DNA from: Anderseniella sp963700885
Lineage (GTDB): Bacteria; Pseudomonadota; Alphaproteobacteria; Rhizobiales; Aestuariivirgaceae
Length of the DNA stretch: 64,000 bases
Assembly: GCA_963700885.1 (NCBI GenBank)
Contig: CAVOZJ010000020.1
Location: 248,001-312,000 of the forward strand
Direction: 5' to 3'
Below the pieces are notes generated by a model. The model ran no database searches. It was not told the DNA's origin and saw only the letters and a list, made by a program, of their open reading frames with translations. Shown here piece by piece: positions 18,740 through 27,328 of this stretch (position 1 is the stretch's first letter; every line of letters starts with the position of its first letter). The position numbers and the translations under genes were made by a program.

Positions 18740-19198
18740 ATGAGCTGGAATGTTTATCTGTCGGGCGAAATCCACACCAACTGGCGCGAAGAACTGGAGC
18801 AGGGCGCAAAGTCAGCAGGCCTGCCTGTCAGTTTCTCGGCTCCGGTGACCAATCACCCGGCATCTGATGATTGTGGCGTGGCCATTCTGGGCGAAGAACC
18901 GGACAAGTTCTGGCATGACAACAAGGGCGCCAGCATCAATGCAGTTCGCACTCGCACCCTGATCGGCAAGGCGGATGTTGTCGTGGTGCGCTTTGGCGAG
19001 AAATACAAGCAGTGGAACGCGGCCTTTGATGCAGGTTATGCCTCTGCGCTCGGCAAGCCGGTAATCATCATGCATGGCCCCGATCATCAGCATGCACTGA
19101 AAGAGGTGGATGCAGCGGCACTTGCCGTGACCGAGACACCGGCTCAGGTCGTTGACATTCTGCGTTATGTGATCAATGGCGAGTTAAAGGGTTACTAG
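18740..19198 (+). CDS. ytoQ: YtoQ family protein
   Basis: A 152-residue protein of the YtoQ family, a Rossmann-like fold related to nucleoside 2-deoxyribosyltransferases. Typical segments are WNVYLSGEIHTNWREEL, GLPVSFSAPVTNHPASDD, RTRTLIGKADVVVVRFGEKYKQWNAA and GKPVIIMH. The catalytic activity is not known. It follows GAGGGCAAA and lies 6 bases before the amidohydrolase gene, so the two probably share a transcript. Confidence 0.82.
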   Translation: MSWNVYLSGEIHTNWREELEQGAKSAGLPVSFSAPVTNHPASDDCGVAILGEEPDKFWHDNKGASINAVRTRTLIGKADVVVVRFGEKYKQWNAAFDAGYASALGKPVIIMHGPDHQHALKEVDAAALAVTETPAQVVDILRYVINGELKGY

Positions 19199-19204
19199 TT
19201 CGCT

Positions 19205-20875
19205 ATGGCTGAGCACGCTGAGCGTATTATCACCAATGGCCGATTGATTACATTCGACGACAATCATACCCGTGCCGGGGCGATTGCGATCCGTGACGGT
19301 CGCATCGCGGCCGTGGGCAGCGCGGATGACATCGCCAATCTGGCAGGCCCTGACACCGTCACCCATGATGCAGCAGGTGCAACTGTGTTACCGGGTTTCA
19401 TAGAAAGCCATGTCCATTTGTTTGGCGGTGCAGACGAACTGGATTCGCTCAACCTGATGAACACCACAGGTGAAGAGGGGCTTGCCCGGGCGGTTCATAG
19501 CTATGCCGCCACACGGCCGGAAAATGAGATAATTTACGCGACCGGCTGTCACTATGACGTACTCGGCCCAGGCAGGTCCACCACACGCCAGGCTCTTGAC
19601 CAGATCATGCCGGAGCGTCCGCTTGCCATGATGGCGCATGATCACCACACGGCCTGGGCAAACACCACGGCGCTTGAGGCCGCCGGCATTTTAAGGGGCG
19701 GCGATGCGGGCGAGGGATCTGAAATTGTTGTCGGTGCGGATGGTCTGGCTACCGGCGAGTTGCGTGAGACAGGCGCCTTTGAAGGTATCCTTGCCCTCAC
19801 TGCGACAGGCGGGCGCGCGATGCTCGGCTATGTGACGGGCGAAGACCCTTCACCGGCTGCAACCCTGGCAGAACGCAAAATTGACAAGGATATCATTGCC
19901 CGCGGTCTGCTGCATTGCGCCGCCACCGGTATTACCTCGATTCACAACATGGATGGCAATTTCTACCAGCTTGAACTGCTGGATGAACTGAAGGCAGACG
20001 GCAGATTGTTGTGCCGTACCCAGGTACCATTCCATCTCAAGTGTCATCACCCTCTGGACAGGCTGGACGAAGCTGTTGAAATGCGGCGGCGCTACAATGA
20101 TGACATGGTATGGTCCGGCCGGGTCAAGATGTTCATGGATGGCGTGATTGATTCACAAACAGCATTCATGCTGCGCGATTACCCGAATGATCCAGGCAAC
20201 ACCGGGAGCCCGTTGTTCAGCGCCGCTCATTTCAATGAGGCCTGTATCCGGTCTGACGCCAACGGGCTGCAGATCAGCGTTCATGCCATTGGCGATGCTG
20301 CCATCCGGCGCACGCTCGACGGTTATGAGGCCGCCCGCAAAACCAATGGGGTGCGCGATAGCCGGCATCGGATCGAGCATGTTGAAGTCCTGCACCCGGA
20401 TGACCTCCCACGCCTTGCTGAACTTGGTGTGATTGCTTCAATGCAGCCGCTTCATTCTCCGAACGCCGGATTGTTTCCGGCCCCGCCTCCGGGATGCATC
20501 CTTCATGAAGACCAACTGGCGCTGGCTTTTGCGTGGCAGACAATCCGTGAGACCGGTGCTGTGTTGATTTTCTCAACAGACTGGCCAGTGGCGCCGGTCG
20601 AGGTCATGCCGTCAATCAGGGGAGCCTGTGTTCACCGGCAACTGGGCCGTAGCTGGACCAACCAGCGCCAGAGCCTTGACAATGCACTTGCCGCCTATAC
20701 CAGAGATGCTGCTTTTGCCGAATTCAATGAGCAGCACAAGGGCCGGTTGAAGGCAGGAATGCTGGCCGACATCGTCGTGATGTCAGACGATCTGCATGCC
20801 ATGCAGGTTGAGGACCTCGACAAGGCCAGTGCGGTATTGACGCTTTGCGGCGGTCGCGTAACCCATCAGGTATAA
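19205..20875 (+). CDS. Amidohydrolase, YtcJ-like family
   Basis: Metal-dependent hydrolase of 556 residues. The N-terminal beta-sandwich is followed by the barrel with HVHLFGG (first metal-binding His pair), MFMDGVIDSQTAFML, SVHAIGDAAIRRTLDGYE, HRIEHVEVLHPDD and FSTDWPVAPVEVMPSIR (metal Asp). This is the amidohydrolase 3 / YtcJ type, which includes N-substituted formamide deformylase. The substrate is unknown; an exoenzyme or an amide/formamide hydrolase are both possible. No signal peptide. It appears co-transcribed with ytoQ and ends just before a bidirectional hairpin. Confidence 0.82.
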   Translation: MAEHAERIITNGRLITFDDNHTRAGAIAIRDGRIAAVGSADDIANLAGPDTVTHDAAGATVLPGFIESHVHLFGGADELDSLNLMNTTGEEGLARAVHSYAATRPENEIIYATGCHYDVLGPGRSTTRQALDQIMPERPLAMMAHDHHTAWANTTALEAAGILRGGDAGEGSEIVVGADGLATGELRETGAFEGILALTATGGRAMLGYVTGEDPSPAATLAERKIDKDIIARGLLHCAATGITSIHNMDGNFYQLELLDELKADGRLLCRTQVPFHLKCHHPLDRLDEAVEMRRRYNDDMVWSGRVKMFMDGVIDSQTAFMLRDYPNDPGNTGSPLFSAAHFNEACIRSDANGLQISVHAIGDAAIRRTLDGYEAARKTNGVRDSRHRIEHVEVLHPDDLPRLAELGVIASMQPLHSPNAGLFPAPPPGCILHEDQLALAFAWQTIRETGAVLIFSTDWPVAPVEVMPSIRGACVHRQLGRSWTNQRQSLDNALAAYTRDAAFAEFNEQHKGRLKAGMLADIVVMSDDLHAMQVEDLDKASAVLTLCGGRVTHQV

Positions 20876-20888
20876 ATGGGCATTAAAA

Positions 20889-20914
20889 CGCCGGGATGAA
20901 GGACCATCCCGGCG
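20889..20914 (-). terminator. Strong hairpin terminator between convergent genes
   Basis: Perfect 10-base arms (CGCCGGGATG / CATCCCGGCG) around the loop AAGGAC, 24 bases past the stop of the solute-binding protein gene. On the minus strand it is followed by TTTTAATG, so it fits an intrinsic terminator of the ABC operon; it can also stop the amidohydrolase transcript. Confidence 0.78.
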
Positions 20915-20938
20915 AAAGCTTGTTACATGTTCCGAAAC

Positions 20939-21973
20939 TTACTTCTGAAGTTCGGTCCAGATTGCCGTGTAAAGCTTTTGCACTTCCGGCGAGCAGGTCG
21001 GTACGAATTGACCTGCCTTGGCAAACTCTTCAGGAATAATCACTTCAGGTGCTGTGAGCATGTCTTCGGGCATGAACTTTTCAGAGCCCTTGATGCCGTT
21101 TGCATAACGCGCAAATTCAGAAATCAACGCAGCATTTTCCGGCTCCATGATGAAATTAAGGAACGTCTTGGCGTTCTCGACATTCTGGGCATCCTTCAGG
21201 ATGGCAGCACTGTCCATCCAAAGCGAATAACCTTCGCGCGGATAGCCGTATTGGACATTGGGGTTTTTGAGACGGGCGCGGAAAGCGGCGCCATTCCAGT
21301 ACAAGGAGGCGGCAAGATCGCCACCGGCGATTTTTTCAATCACGCCATATTCCATTGACAGCCACTTGGGTTTTGCAGCCACCAGCACGTCACGTGCTTT
21401 CTTCAGCGCCTCCTTGTCGTCGGTGCAGGGCTCGCTGCCTATGTAACGCAGCACAGTACCCATCACGTCGCCCATTTCAGGGGCCACGTTGATCTTGCCT
21501 ACGAGTTCTTCCGGAGGATCAAAAATGATCTTGGATGTGTTGATGTCACCCTTGTAGACGGCGGTATCGACCATCACGCCAACGCTTCCCCACTGCCACG
21601 GCACGGTGTAGTGGCGGCCTGGATCCCAGTCGACGTTGATCCACTCTTCCTTCATGTTCTTGAAATTTGGCATCTGGTCCGGACGGGATTCCAGAAGCAG
21701 TCCCTCCTTGATCCAGATCGGCACATAGCTTGACGATGGCACCACCATATCATAGCCATGGCCACCAGCCTTGATCTTGGCCAGCGCTGAATCATTATCG
21801 TCATAGCCGGTCAGGTTGACCTTGATGCCATGCTCCTTTTCAAATTTTTCGAGCAGCTTGGGATTGGTGTAGTTGCCCCAGTTGAACAGGTTCAATTCGC
21901 CTGCTGCCTGGGCTGTCCCGCCGCCCAGCACCATGGCCAAGCCAACTGCGGCCGCTGATAGTTTCTTCCACAT
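20939..21973 (-). CDS. Spermidine/putrescine-type ABC solute-binding protein
   Basis: Periplasmic binding protein of 344 residues with a Sec signal peptide (about 1-23, ending AQA|AG). The mature N-terminus ELNLFNWGNYTNPKLLEKFE and later GYDMVVPSSSYVPIWIKEGLL are typical of the PotD/PotF branch (SBP_bac family 8). The operon order is ATPase, permease, permease, binding protein, as in potABCD. The ligand is a polyamine or another amine; opine-type and choline-type ligands are also known in this branch. Agmatine genes at 62-64 kb make polyamine handling plausible but are not adjacent. Confidence 0.87.
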   Translation of the reverse strand: MWKKLSAAAVGLAMVLGGGTAQAAGELNLFNWGNYTNPKLLEKFEKEHGIKVNLTGYDDNDSALAKIKAGGHGYDMVVPSSSYVPIWIKEGLLLESRPDQMPNFKNMKEEWINVDWDPGRHYTVPWQWGSVGVMVDTAVYKGDINTSKIIFDPPEELVGKINVAPEMGDVMGTVLRYIGSEPCTDDKEALKKARDVLVAAKPKWLSMEYGVIEKIAGGDLAASLYWNGAAFRARLKNPNVQYGYPREGYSLWMDSAAILKDAQNVENAKTFLNFIMEPENAALISEFARYANGIKGSEKFMPEDMLTAPEVIIPEEFAKAGQFVPTCSPEVQKLYTAIWTELQK

Positions 21974-22008
21974 ATTTAAGACTCCCTGTGTTGTTATGCA
22001 CTCGAACC

Positions 22009-22845
22009 TTAGCGCATTTTTCTGTTCAGAATAAAGAATATCGTCACAACCACCACCGATATGGCAAGCAGCACTGAAGAAATCGCATTGACTTCAGGTG
22101 TAATAACACGGCGCAACTGCCCCAGCATGTAGGTCGGCAACGTATCCTGTCCCGATGACTTGACGAACTCGGTTATGACAACATCATCAAGCGAAATGAC
22201 GAAAGCGAGCATGGCGCCGGCCAGAATGCCTGGCCACATGAGCGGCAGTGTCACCCGCCTGAATGCCTGCCATGGCGTGGCATAAAGATCAGCCGCTGCC
22301 GTTTCCAGCGACAAATCCATACCCTCCAGCCGGGCTCTGATGGGCAGATAGGCAAACGGGATGCAAAAAGCCGTATGGGCGATGATTAGGTAGGCCAGTC
22401 CGTGATAGTCGGTCGCTGACTTGATGCTTGCGAACATGATGAGAAGCGCCACCGCGGTCACGATTTCCGGCACCATCAAAGGTTGATTGATCATGGCATA
22501 GATCGCCGTCAGACCCCGGTAGGGCCTGGTGCGTGTTGTGCCGAGAGCTGCCATCGTGGCCAGGATAGTGGCAAACAGGGATGCAGTGGCAGCCAGAATC
22601 AGCGAGCGGATGGCAGCGTCCTGTACCAGTTTGTTTTCCCACGCTGAAGCGTACCAGCGCCAGGACAAGCCCTCGAAGTAGGCCAGTAAATCACCGGCAT
22701 TGAATGAATAGATCACCAGTGGCAGCAAAGGTGCGTACAACAGGAAAAAACAGATCATCGCCATTGTGGTGAACCCGGTCTGGGTCCGGATAGAGAATGG
22801 CCGCTTTGAACGCGCACCGGATGCCAGTTGGTCGGTGTCAGCCAT
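22009..22845 (-). CDS. ABC transporter permease, PotC/PotI-like
   Basis: Inner-membrane permease of 278 residues with about six helices and the ABC coupling loop AAADLYATPWQAFRRVTLPLMWPGI. It pairs with the PotB-like permease encoded just upstream, which it overlaps by 8 bases. The ATG at 22845 follows AAGGAGA; an in-frame start at 22869 is less likely. Together with the ATPase and binding protein it forms one importer. Confidence 0.87.
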   Translation of the reverse strand: MADTDQLASGARSKRPFSIRTQTGFTTMAMICFFLLYAPLLPLVIYSFNAGDLLAYFEGLSWRWYASAWENKLVQDAAIRSLILAATASLFATILATMAALGTTRTRPYRGLTAIYAMINQPLMVPEIVTAVALLIMFASIKSATDYHGLAYLIIAHTAFCIPFAYLPIRARLEGMDLSLETAAADLYATPWQAFRRVTLPLMWPGILAGAMLAFVISLDDVVITEFVKSSGQDTLPTYMLGQLRRVITPEVNAISSVLLAISVVVVTIFFILNRKMR

Positions 22846-23803
22846 GACGCGCCGTCTCCTTGGTGACACTGCGGACGTAGAATAGCAGCGCCACCATGAC
22901 GACCACCAGCAGGGTCAGCGACAGGGCTGCGCCCAACGGCCAGTTCCGCCCCTGGCCGAACTGCAGGGATATCAAATTACCGAGCATCATGTTCTTGCCG
23001 CCACCCAGGATGCGTGGAGTGACATATGCGCCCAGCGAAGGAATGAACACGAGAATGGAGCCGGCAATGATGCCTGGTTTGACCAGCGGAATGATTATCC
23101 GCCGCAGCACGCGCAATCGCGTTGCGTAAAGATCGTAGCCCGCTTCAACCAGTCGGAAATCAAATTTTTCCATGGAAGCATAGATTGGCAGCACCATCAG
23201 TGGCAGATACACGTATGTCATGCCGAGCATGATGGCGAAGTCCGTAAACAGCATCTGGATTGGTTCTTCTATGATGCCCGCCCCGATCAGCGCATTGTTG
23301 ATCAGGCCCTGGTTGCGGATCACTTCCATGATGGCGAAAGTGCGAATCAACAGATTGGTCCAGAACGGAATGGTAATGAGAAACAACCAGACGTTGCGGC
23401 TTTCAACAGGCCGCGTTGCGATGAAATAGGCTGTCGGAAAACCCAGAACCAGAGCAGTGAACGTCGTAAGGATGGACAGTTTTACCGAGCGCCAGAAAAT
23501 GCTCAGATGGGCATCGGCGACGGACAGTGTGCCATCAAAGATATCACGTTGTAAAATCACGCTTGCCCAGCCGTCAGATGCAAAACTCCACTGAACCCCG
23601 CCATAGTCCCCGGGCTTCAGGAACGAGTAGACCAGCATGATAAGCAACGGACCGGAGGCCGCGCAGAACAGAACGATCAGGGCAGGCGTGGTCAGCAGGA
23701 TGCTCCGGCGCACCTCGACCCGGCGCGCGGCTTCAGCCTGAACACCTGGTGCCTGGCTTGCCGGCTCACAATTGGTGGTGGAAATCTGGCTGGGCGCTGG
23801 CAT
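22838..23803 (-). CDS. ABC transporter permease, PotB/PotH-like
   Basis: Inner-membrane permease of 321 residues. About 35 polar residues precede the first helix (LLTTPALIVLFCAASGPLLI), and the coupling motif VEAGYDLYATRLRVLRRIIIPLVKPGI is visible near residue 225. It starts one base after the ATPase stop codon, showing translational coupling, and overlaps the next permease gene. Role: one half of the transmembrane channel of the polyamine-type importer. Confidence 0.87.
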   Translation of the reverse strand: MPAPSQISTTNCEPASQAPGVQAEAARRVEVRRSILLTTPALIVLFCAASGPLLIMLVYSFLKPGDYGGVQWSFASDGWASVILQRDIFDGTLSVADAHLSIFWRSVKLSILTTFTALVLGFPTAYFIATRPVESRNVWLFLITIPFWTNLLIRTFAIMEVIRNQGLINNALIGAGIIEEPIQMLFTDFAIMLGMTYVYLPLMVLPIYASMEKFDFRLVEAGYDLYATRLRVLRRIIIPLVKPGIIAGSILVFIPSLGAYVTPRILGGGKNMMLGNLISLQFGQGRNWPLGAALSLTLLVVVMVALLFYVRSVTKETARHG

Positions 23804-23804
23804 G

Positions 23805-24905
23805 TTAGTCTCTCAGGACCTGAACGGCATCGGCGGTAACTTCAATGCCAAGTTCATCACCTGTAACGAAAGCTTCCTGAGCGTCGCGCCGGTTTTGGGA
23901 TCGCACCACAAATGCGGTCCCGTCTGAAAGCTTCAGATGATACTGAGTGTCGGTGCCGATATAGACAATGTTGGCCAGTGTCCCCGACATCGCCGCTTTG
24001 GATTTTGTTCTCGTCAGGCGGGCATGCTCAGGGCGGATGACAATGGTTGCTGGTCCCTCCGAAAACGTGCCTTCCGGAAGCGATGCTGTCATCGCCGTGC
24101 CGGACGGCAGTTTGAGTCTGGCAGATGATTTGCTGATGGATGTCAGTTCCACTGTCAGAAAATTGCTGTCGCCAATAAAATCCGCCACGAAGCGTTCAGA
24201 TGGATGATCGTAAATTTCGCGCGGCGAACCGACCTGCAGAATCTTGCCCTGCTCCATGACGGCAATGCGGTCTGACATTGTCAGGGCCTCTTCCTGATCA
24301 TGGGTAACAAAGACGAAAGTGATGCCTGTTTCATTCTGCAGCCGCTTCAGTTCGATTTGCATTTCCTTGCGCAACTTGTAATCAAGCGCCGACAATGGCT
24401 CATCGAGCAACAGCACACGCGGATGCGGGGCGAGCGCGCGGGCGAGTGCCACGCGCTGTTGCTGCCCACCTGAGATTTCACTGGTGCGCCGTGACTTCAG
24501 ATGCTCCATCTGCACCAGCTGCAACATGCGCTCGACGGTCTCGTCGATTTCTGCCTTGGGCTTGCCCAGCATCTCGAGGCCGAAGGAAATATTGCCTGCA
24601 ACCGTCATGTGCGGAAACAGCGCATAACTTTGAAACACGGTGTTTACCGGCCGTGAGTAGGGTGGCAGGAGCGAGATATCGCTGCCTTCCAGCAGGATGG
24701 TTCCTGCGGTCGGGGTGTCGAAACCGGCAATTAGGCGCAACAGCGTGGTCTTTCCGCACCCTGATGGACCCAATAGCGTAAAGAACTCATTCTGGCGGAT
24801 TGACACTGATACATCATCAAGCGCGGCAACGCTATTGGCGCCGGTACCAAAAATCTTGCTGACATTGCGCACCACAATGGCGGACGTTTCTTCGCGCATA
24901 GCCAT
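23805..24905 (-). CDS. ABC transporter ATP-binding protein, PotA/PotG-like
   Basis: ATPase of 366 residues. Walker A GPSGCGKTT, Q-loop TVFQSYALFPHMTV, signature SGGQQQR, Walker B VLLLDEPLSALD and the H-loop FVTHDQEEA are intact, with a C-terminal TOBE domain (about 270-360). It drives the importer encoded by the three downstream genes and is the first gene of the operon, so its promoter should lie in 24906-25216. Confidence 0.9.
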   Translation of the reverse strand: MAMREETSAIVVRNVSKIFGTGANSVAALDDVSVSIRQNEFFTLLGPSGCGKTTLLRLIAGFDTPTAGTILLEGSDISLLPPYSRPVNTVFQSYALFPHMTVAGNISFGLEMLGKPKAEIDETVERMLQLVQMEHLKSRRTSEISGGQQQRVALARALAPHPRVLLLDEPLSALDYKLRKEMQIELKRLQNETGITFVFVTHDQEEALTMSDRIAVMEQGKILQVGSPREIYDHPSERFVADFIGDSNFLTVELTSISKSSARLKLPSGTAMTASLPEGTFSEGPATIVIRPEHARLTRTKSKAAMSGTLANIVYIGTDTQYHLKLSDGTAFVVRSQNRRDAQEAFVTGDELGIEVTADAVQVLRD

Positions 24906-25216
24906 TACCCGTTACCCCTCAACGCCGCCAATCAGATCATGCGAGAGCAAAGACTAGTTGCTTCCATGTCATCTGCCAAGGTGCTTGAAGAGATCTGGTC
25001 GCCAATCCTGGCGGCTGGACGATTTTGGAAGACTGTTGCATGGCCCACATATTCTCGCCACGTGCCGCCATCCCGGATTGTCTGGAGTGACCCGGAGACG
25101 GACAGGAACAGAAATTGAGGATGACGAAACGGAGACCTGCGACGGCCAGACTCCAGGATAGACCGCGGAGTTTCAGAAGCTACGGTTTAACTGGGCCTGA
25201 ACCACGAACCCGGTCT
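24906..25216. other. 311-base intergenic region, no gene seen
   Basis: Upstream of the polyamine-type ABC operon and downstream of the GFA gene. An ATG-initiated reading frame at 24958-25161 has no recognisable features and no ribosome-binding site. I see no strong palindrome or terminator here. Confidence 0.5.
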
Positions 25217-25639
25217 CTAATTTTCGGGCCTGGCATTCGAGAAACTGTCACTTAGCGGCTCCTGAAATTCGCCACCTGCAATCTCGTAATAATCACCGGC
25301 AAAGTCACAGTAGATGTGACCCCTGAGAGGCACACCCAGGGGCCCGTCAAACACCCCAGCTGCAATTGCAATGCGGTCCGATCCGTCGGCCTTCCAGAAC
25401 AGGGTAGACCCGCAGGTCGAGCAAAAGCCGCGTTTGTAGCCCGGCGTGGATTCGTACCAGGTGAGGCCGTCTGCCGAATTCATTTTCAACGCCTCGTCCG
25501 GACACCCGGTGGCGCTCATGTAAGTGCCGGTCTGCTTGCGGCACTGGATGCAGTGGCACGCCACTACATCGCGCAAGGGTCCGGTTACTTCAAACCTCAC
25601 ACCACCGCACAGGCAGCTTGCATTATGTGATTTACTCAT
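25217..25639 (-). CDS. GFA family (glutathione-dependent formaldehyde-activating-like) protein
   Basis: Zinc-binding protein of 140 residues. The GFA cysteine pattern is complete: CLCGGVRFEV, ACHCIQCRKQTGTY and FCSTCGSTLFWK, which in Gfa bind two zinc ions. The founding enzyme condenses formaldehyde with glutathione, but most homologues are uncharacterised. It is the last gene of an operon with MttB-1, the QueG-like protein and a homocysteine methyltransferase, and its ATG overlaps the stop of the latter (ATGA). In a demethylation operon, formaldehyde handling is a reasonable guess, not a demonstrated role. Confidence 0.85.
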   Translation of the reverse strand: MSKSHNASCLCGGVRFEVTGPLRDVVACHCIQCRKQTGTYMSATGCPDEALKMNSADGLTWYESTPGYKRGFCSTCGSTLFWKADGSDRIAIAAGVFDGPLGVPLRGHIYCDFAGDYYEIAGGEFQEPLSDSFSNARPEN

Positions 25640-26550
25640 TGCGTCCTCAAAGTCGAAAGCGCTTCAATATGGTCAGGCGTAACACCGCAGCACCCACCGA
25701 TAATCTGGGCGCCAGCATTGCGCCAGCTCTGTGCGGCCACTGCAAAGTCTGCCGGTGCAATGTCAATAAACTGCCACTCCGGCATGGTGAACTCACCGGC
25801 TTCCGGATAGGCACCGGTCGCACCCGCCCAGTTGGCGGAAATGATTTCCAGCCCTTCCACAATGGTGTCGATTGGCGAGTGCATGATGAGGCACGCATCC
25901 GGATGGAATCGGGTGAGTTCCGTGACCACGGATTCCAGTAACTGATCGGGATGATTGACGCCTGCCAAAGCTCCTTCGCCGTTGCGTTCAACCGCGATAC
26001 CGACCCAGACCGGGAGGCCGGTATTGACGGCAGCCTCAACCGCCCAGCGTGAAAATTTTGTGTCGCGCATCATTTCCATGATCAGCAGGTCGGCACCACA
26101 TGCCTTCAGATTGGCGGCTTTGGCGTCGAACAGGCGGCGCACAGTGTCATCGTCCCAGGAAAAGCTGGGATCGAAATCATCAGTCCCCTTGGACATCGGC
26201 CTCATGACCGAAATGGAGCCCGCAACGCAAACCGGGTGACCGGCGGCATCTGCAGCTTCACGCGCAATCCGCATGGCGATTGTATCAGTCTCGATCAGGT
26301 CTCCATCTCGTCCATGAGCATTGAACATCAAGGGTGCCGATGCATAGGTATTGGCCGTAATGACCTCTGCTCCGACGCGGATGTAATCATCATGTACGGC
26401 TCTGACCACTTCCGGGTGTGTCCGGTTTGCTTCGGCACACCACACATCGGAGTCCATCTTGACGCCACGACGCTGAATATCGGTGCCCGTACCACCATCC
26501 AGAATGACCATGTCGCCATTGTCGAGCCTGCTCTTGATGTGTGAATACAT
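25636..26550 (-). CDS. Homocysteine S-methyltransferase family protein with altered zinc site
   Basis: A 304-residue TIM-barrel protein with VILDGGTGTDIQRRG and ITANTYAS at the N-terminus and GGCCGVTPDHIEAL at the end (C287/C288). In the family the third zinc ligand is a Cys in a G-x-N-C context; the aligned segment here reads CLIMHSPID, placing His224 where that Cys is expected. Zinc binding through one His and two Cys is possible. It sits third in the MttB-1 operon and would take a methyl group to homocysteine or another thiol. The ATG at 26550 is preferred over 26619 because GAGAGGAAC precedes it. Unlike the homologue at 11137 it has no Arg-rich tail. Confidence 0.78.
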   Translation of the reverse strand: MYSHIKSRLDNGDMVILDGGTGTDIQRRGVKMDSDVWCAEANRTHPEVVRAVHDDYIRVGAEVITANTYASAPLMFNAHGRDGDLIETDTIAMRIAREAADAAGHPVCVAGSISVMRPMSKGTDDFDPSFSWDDDTVRRLFDAKAANLKACGADLLIMEMMRDTKFSRWAVEAAVNTGLPVWVGIAVERNGEGALAGVNHPDQLLESVVTELTRFHPDACLIMHSPIDTIVEGLEIISANWAGATGAYPEAGEFTMPEWQFIDIAPADFAVAAQSWRNAGAQIIGGCCGVTPDHIEALSTLRTQ

Positions 26551-26635
26551 GCAGTGTTCCTCTCGTGTCAGATCAGTATGGTCTTGATTGAGCCAATCAA
26601 AATCCGAAAAACTGATCAATTTCCAAAGTGCTGGA

Positions 26636-27328
26636 CTATCCCATGGTCTCAGGATCGATGCCGCGCGCCTTCATGAAAGCGACCATATGGAAGCGGGTCT
26701 GGTCTGGCGAGTAGAAATACTCCTGGCCCACCGGGCAGGCATTCCGTGCCATGCACCCATTTGTCCTGCAGAGGTGTCCTTCAGGTGCGTAAAGTTGCGC
26801 CGAACAGGCGGTCACATCATAGCCGTCAGGTGAGAACGCTCCGGCCGGACAGGTCGCAAGACATGGTCTGTCGATACAGCTTACACACGGACAGGCAGTG
26901 TTATCTGATGGTGAAAATGCGACTGCCTCATCAAAAATAAAGGCTGCTCGATAGGCATGCCATAAACCGAACTTCGGGTGAATGTTCATGCCCAGAGGCG
27001 ATGGGTGGCCGGCTCCTGCCGCGCGCGCCCAGGTCAGAAACGGCGGGTGAGGGATGTCGAACGGAAACACCACCCTCGCACCCAGCTGACCGGCGAGCGG
27101 GGTCAGTACATCGCGTGTCCAGTCATCCATCAGATCATGTGCCGGGTTGCGCTCCGATGAGAAGCGCGCAAACATCGCGGGCCCGGCATTGCCGATGAGA
27201 ACAAGCGTTCGTCCTGCTATGTCAGTCCCGGTCGCATCACTGAGCCAGCCCAGGACCTCGAAACTGCCGGCTCGAATCCGGGTTTCAATTGCAGCTGCAT
27301 CCGGATCCCTGTCAGGCAAAGCGGGCAT
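26636..27328 (-). CDS. QueG/reductive-dehalogenase-like 4Fe-4S protein
   Basis: A 230-residue protein. The C-terminal half carries two ferredoxin-type cysteine groups: TACPCVSCIDRPCLATCPAG and CSAQLY followed by HLCRTNGCMARNACPVG. Preceding HPKFGLWHAYRAAFIF resembles the segment before the clusters in QueG (epoxyqueuosine reductase), a cobalamin-dependent Fe-S enzyme. The N-terminal half is shorter than in QueG. Its start overlaps the end of the MttB-1 gene by 17 bases, so the two are translationally coupled. A role as electron donor or reductive activator for the corrinoid system is inferred from context only. NCBI-style annotation would probably say ferredoxin. Confidence 0.7.
   Translation of the reverse strand: MPALPDRDPDAAAIETRIRAGSFEVLGWLSDATGTDIAGRTLVLIGNAGPAMFARFSSERNPAHDLMDDWTRDVLTPLAGQLGARVVFPFDIPHPPFLTWARAAGAGHPSPLGMNIHPKFGLWHAYRAAFIFDEAVAFSPSDNTACPCVSCIDRPCLATCPAGAFSPDGYDVTACSAQLYAPEGHLCRTNGCMARNACPVGQEYFYSPDQTRFHMVAFMKARGIDPETMG

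Noticed and set aside
24958..25161. 67-codon frame in the spacer upstream of the polyamine-type ABC operon
   Set aside because: No ribosome-binding site, no family resemblance and low-complexity Arg/Thr content.
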